64,000 nt of DNA, from NCBI RefSeq assembly GCF_025398315.1, contig NZ_JAODOQ010000001.1, forward strand, positions 3,162,001 to 3,226,000. Direction: 5' to 3'. The translations under genes and the position numbers were made by a program. Below the pieces are notes generated by a model. The model was not told where the DNA came from and ran no database searches. It saw nothing but the letters and a program-made list of their open reading frames with translations. Source of the DNA: Shewanella phaeophyticola. GTDB lineage: Bacteria > Pseudomonadota > Gammaproteobacteria > Enterobacterales > Shewanellaceae. This document shows, piece by piece, positions 63,702 through 64,000 of the stretch. How positions within the stretch are numbered: the first letter of the stretch is position 1; every line of letters begins with the position of its first letter.

Positions 63702-64000
63702 TTTCCGTTTAGATAACACACGTCGAAGCACAAGTCCTGCCGAGTCAGGGTTTTGTGTTTGGCGTAAGTTATGTGCAATTAAAAATTCATCGCGTAAATC
63801 GTCATCCAATCCTAGCGATTCAAACGCCTCTAAAGACAGTTTTTGTTGCTGCTGTTCAATTAACGATTTAAGCACTTTTAACGATACAGGTCTTGGTAAT
63901 TCTGCGTTCAAATACGCAAATGCAGTTAGCGCAATCACCTGGCCAAACACACTGAACAAGGCTAAAGTTTGCACTTCATCAGCGTCAACTTTTATTGCCG
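63681..64000 (-). CDS. Hypothetical protein, 5' end outside the window (possibly HDOD-like)
   Basis: The frame is open to the right edge (reading AIKVDADEVQTLALFSVFGQ at the boundary), so the 97-residue version from GTG 63974 is only the C-terminal part. The sequence is helical with VIALTAFAYLNAELPRP and LKVLKSLIEQQQQKLSLEAF, ending in VLSKRKLLINPL. The spacing of the first helices recalls HDOD-domain signalling proteins, but without the N-terminal half I would not assign it. It converges with metR and overlaps its last 21 bases. Confidence 0.55.
   Translation of the reverse strand, partial: AIKVDADEVQTLALFSVFGQVIALTAFAYLNAELPRPVSLKVLKSLIEQQQQKLSLEAFESLGLDDDLRDEFLIAHNLRQTQNPDSAGLVLRRVLSKRKLLINPL

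Overview
The window looks like a chromosomal segment of a marine gammaproteobacterium of the Shewanella/Alteromonadales type. I infer this from the gene families (MetJ-boxed metH and metR, an MshA-like pilin, DUF4447, DUF3069, DUF3465, a HopJ-type protein, NAD malic enzyme SfcA, TonB receptors) and from the moderate GC content. No rRNA, tRNA or CRISPR array was found.

Layout. 1-5.1 kb: a 5'-partial RluA-type pseudouridine synthase, a lipoprotein, a 2OG-Fe(II) oxygenase, an aldehyde dehydrogenase with a divergent HxlR regulator, and a periplasmic solute-binding protein. 5.1-6.0 kb: gene-free DNA with two tandem repeats and small hairpins. About 6.0-12.6 kb: an AT-rich integron-like gene-cassette cluster in minus orientation, with attC-like sites but no integrase in the window. 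It holds a HEPN-domain gene, a zinc-ribbon-repeat/GIY-YIG-like gene cut by a precisely delimited IS3-family element, small membrane proteins, and a complete group II intron sitting inside an attC core. 12.7-18.8 kb: cobalamin lower-ligand assembly and corrinoid uptake (btuR, cobU, cobS, cobT, btuC-like, btuD-like) under a cobalamin riboswitch, then cobC. 19.0-22.7 kb: B12-dependent methionine synthase metH behind MetJ boxes. 22.9-30.2 kb: DUF3465 and ClpP-like lipoprotein genes with a duplicated gene remnant, LysR with a divergent outer-membrane protein, a trxC variant, a REP-associated transposase flanked by its repeats, and a type IV pilin. 30.3-40.7 kb: YitT, CoA transferase, HopJ-type, chemoreceptor, ChrR-like cupin, pbpG, an AAA-like/MscS pair and rpiA. 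40.9-43.0 kb: a translationally coupled ECF sigma, regulator and DUF4097 operon. 43.1-64 kb: rsuA, an M13 peptidase, an exported RelA/SpoT-like protein, SUKH, DUF4447, GST, a TonB receptor disrupted by a 309-bp MITE, PH-domain and Nramp genes, a serine hydrolase, DUF1456, maeA, DUF3069, a TPR-GGDEF protein, queG, dodecin and metR.

How the genes work together: the cob/btu operon would supply cobalamin to MetH. MetJ boxes in front of both metH and metR, and the B12 riboswitch on the transport/assembly operon, tie cofactor supply to methionine synthesis.

A striking property is the number of lesions in conserved genes: single-base indels (often in homopolymers) or in-frame stops in rluA, btuD, btuC (two), metH (a compensating pair), the CoA transferase, the AAA-like gene, the ECF sigma and its partner, SUKH, the TonB receptor (several), Nramp, the GGDEF gene and queG. 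Two enzymes also carry active-site substitutions. Either the sequence has indel errors or this strain is unusually mutated; raw reads would decide. I annotate these loci as single genes across the lesions.
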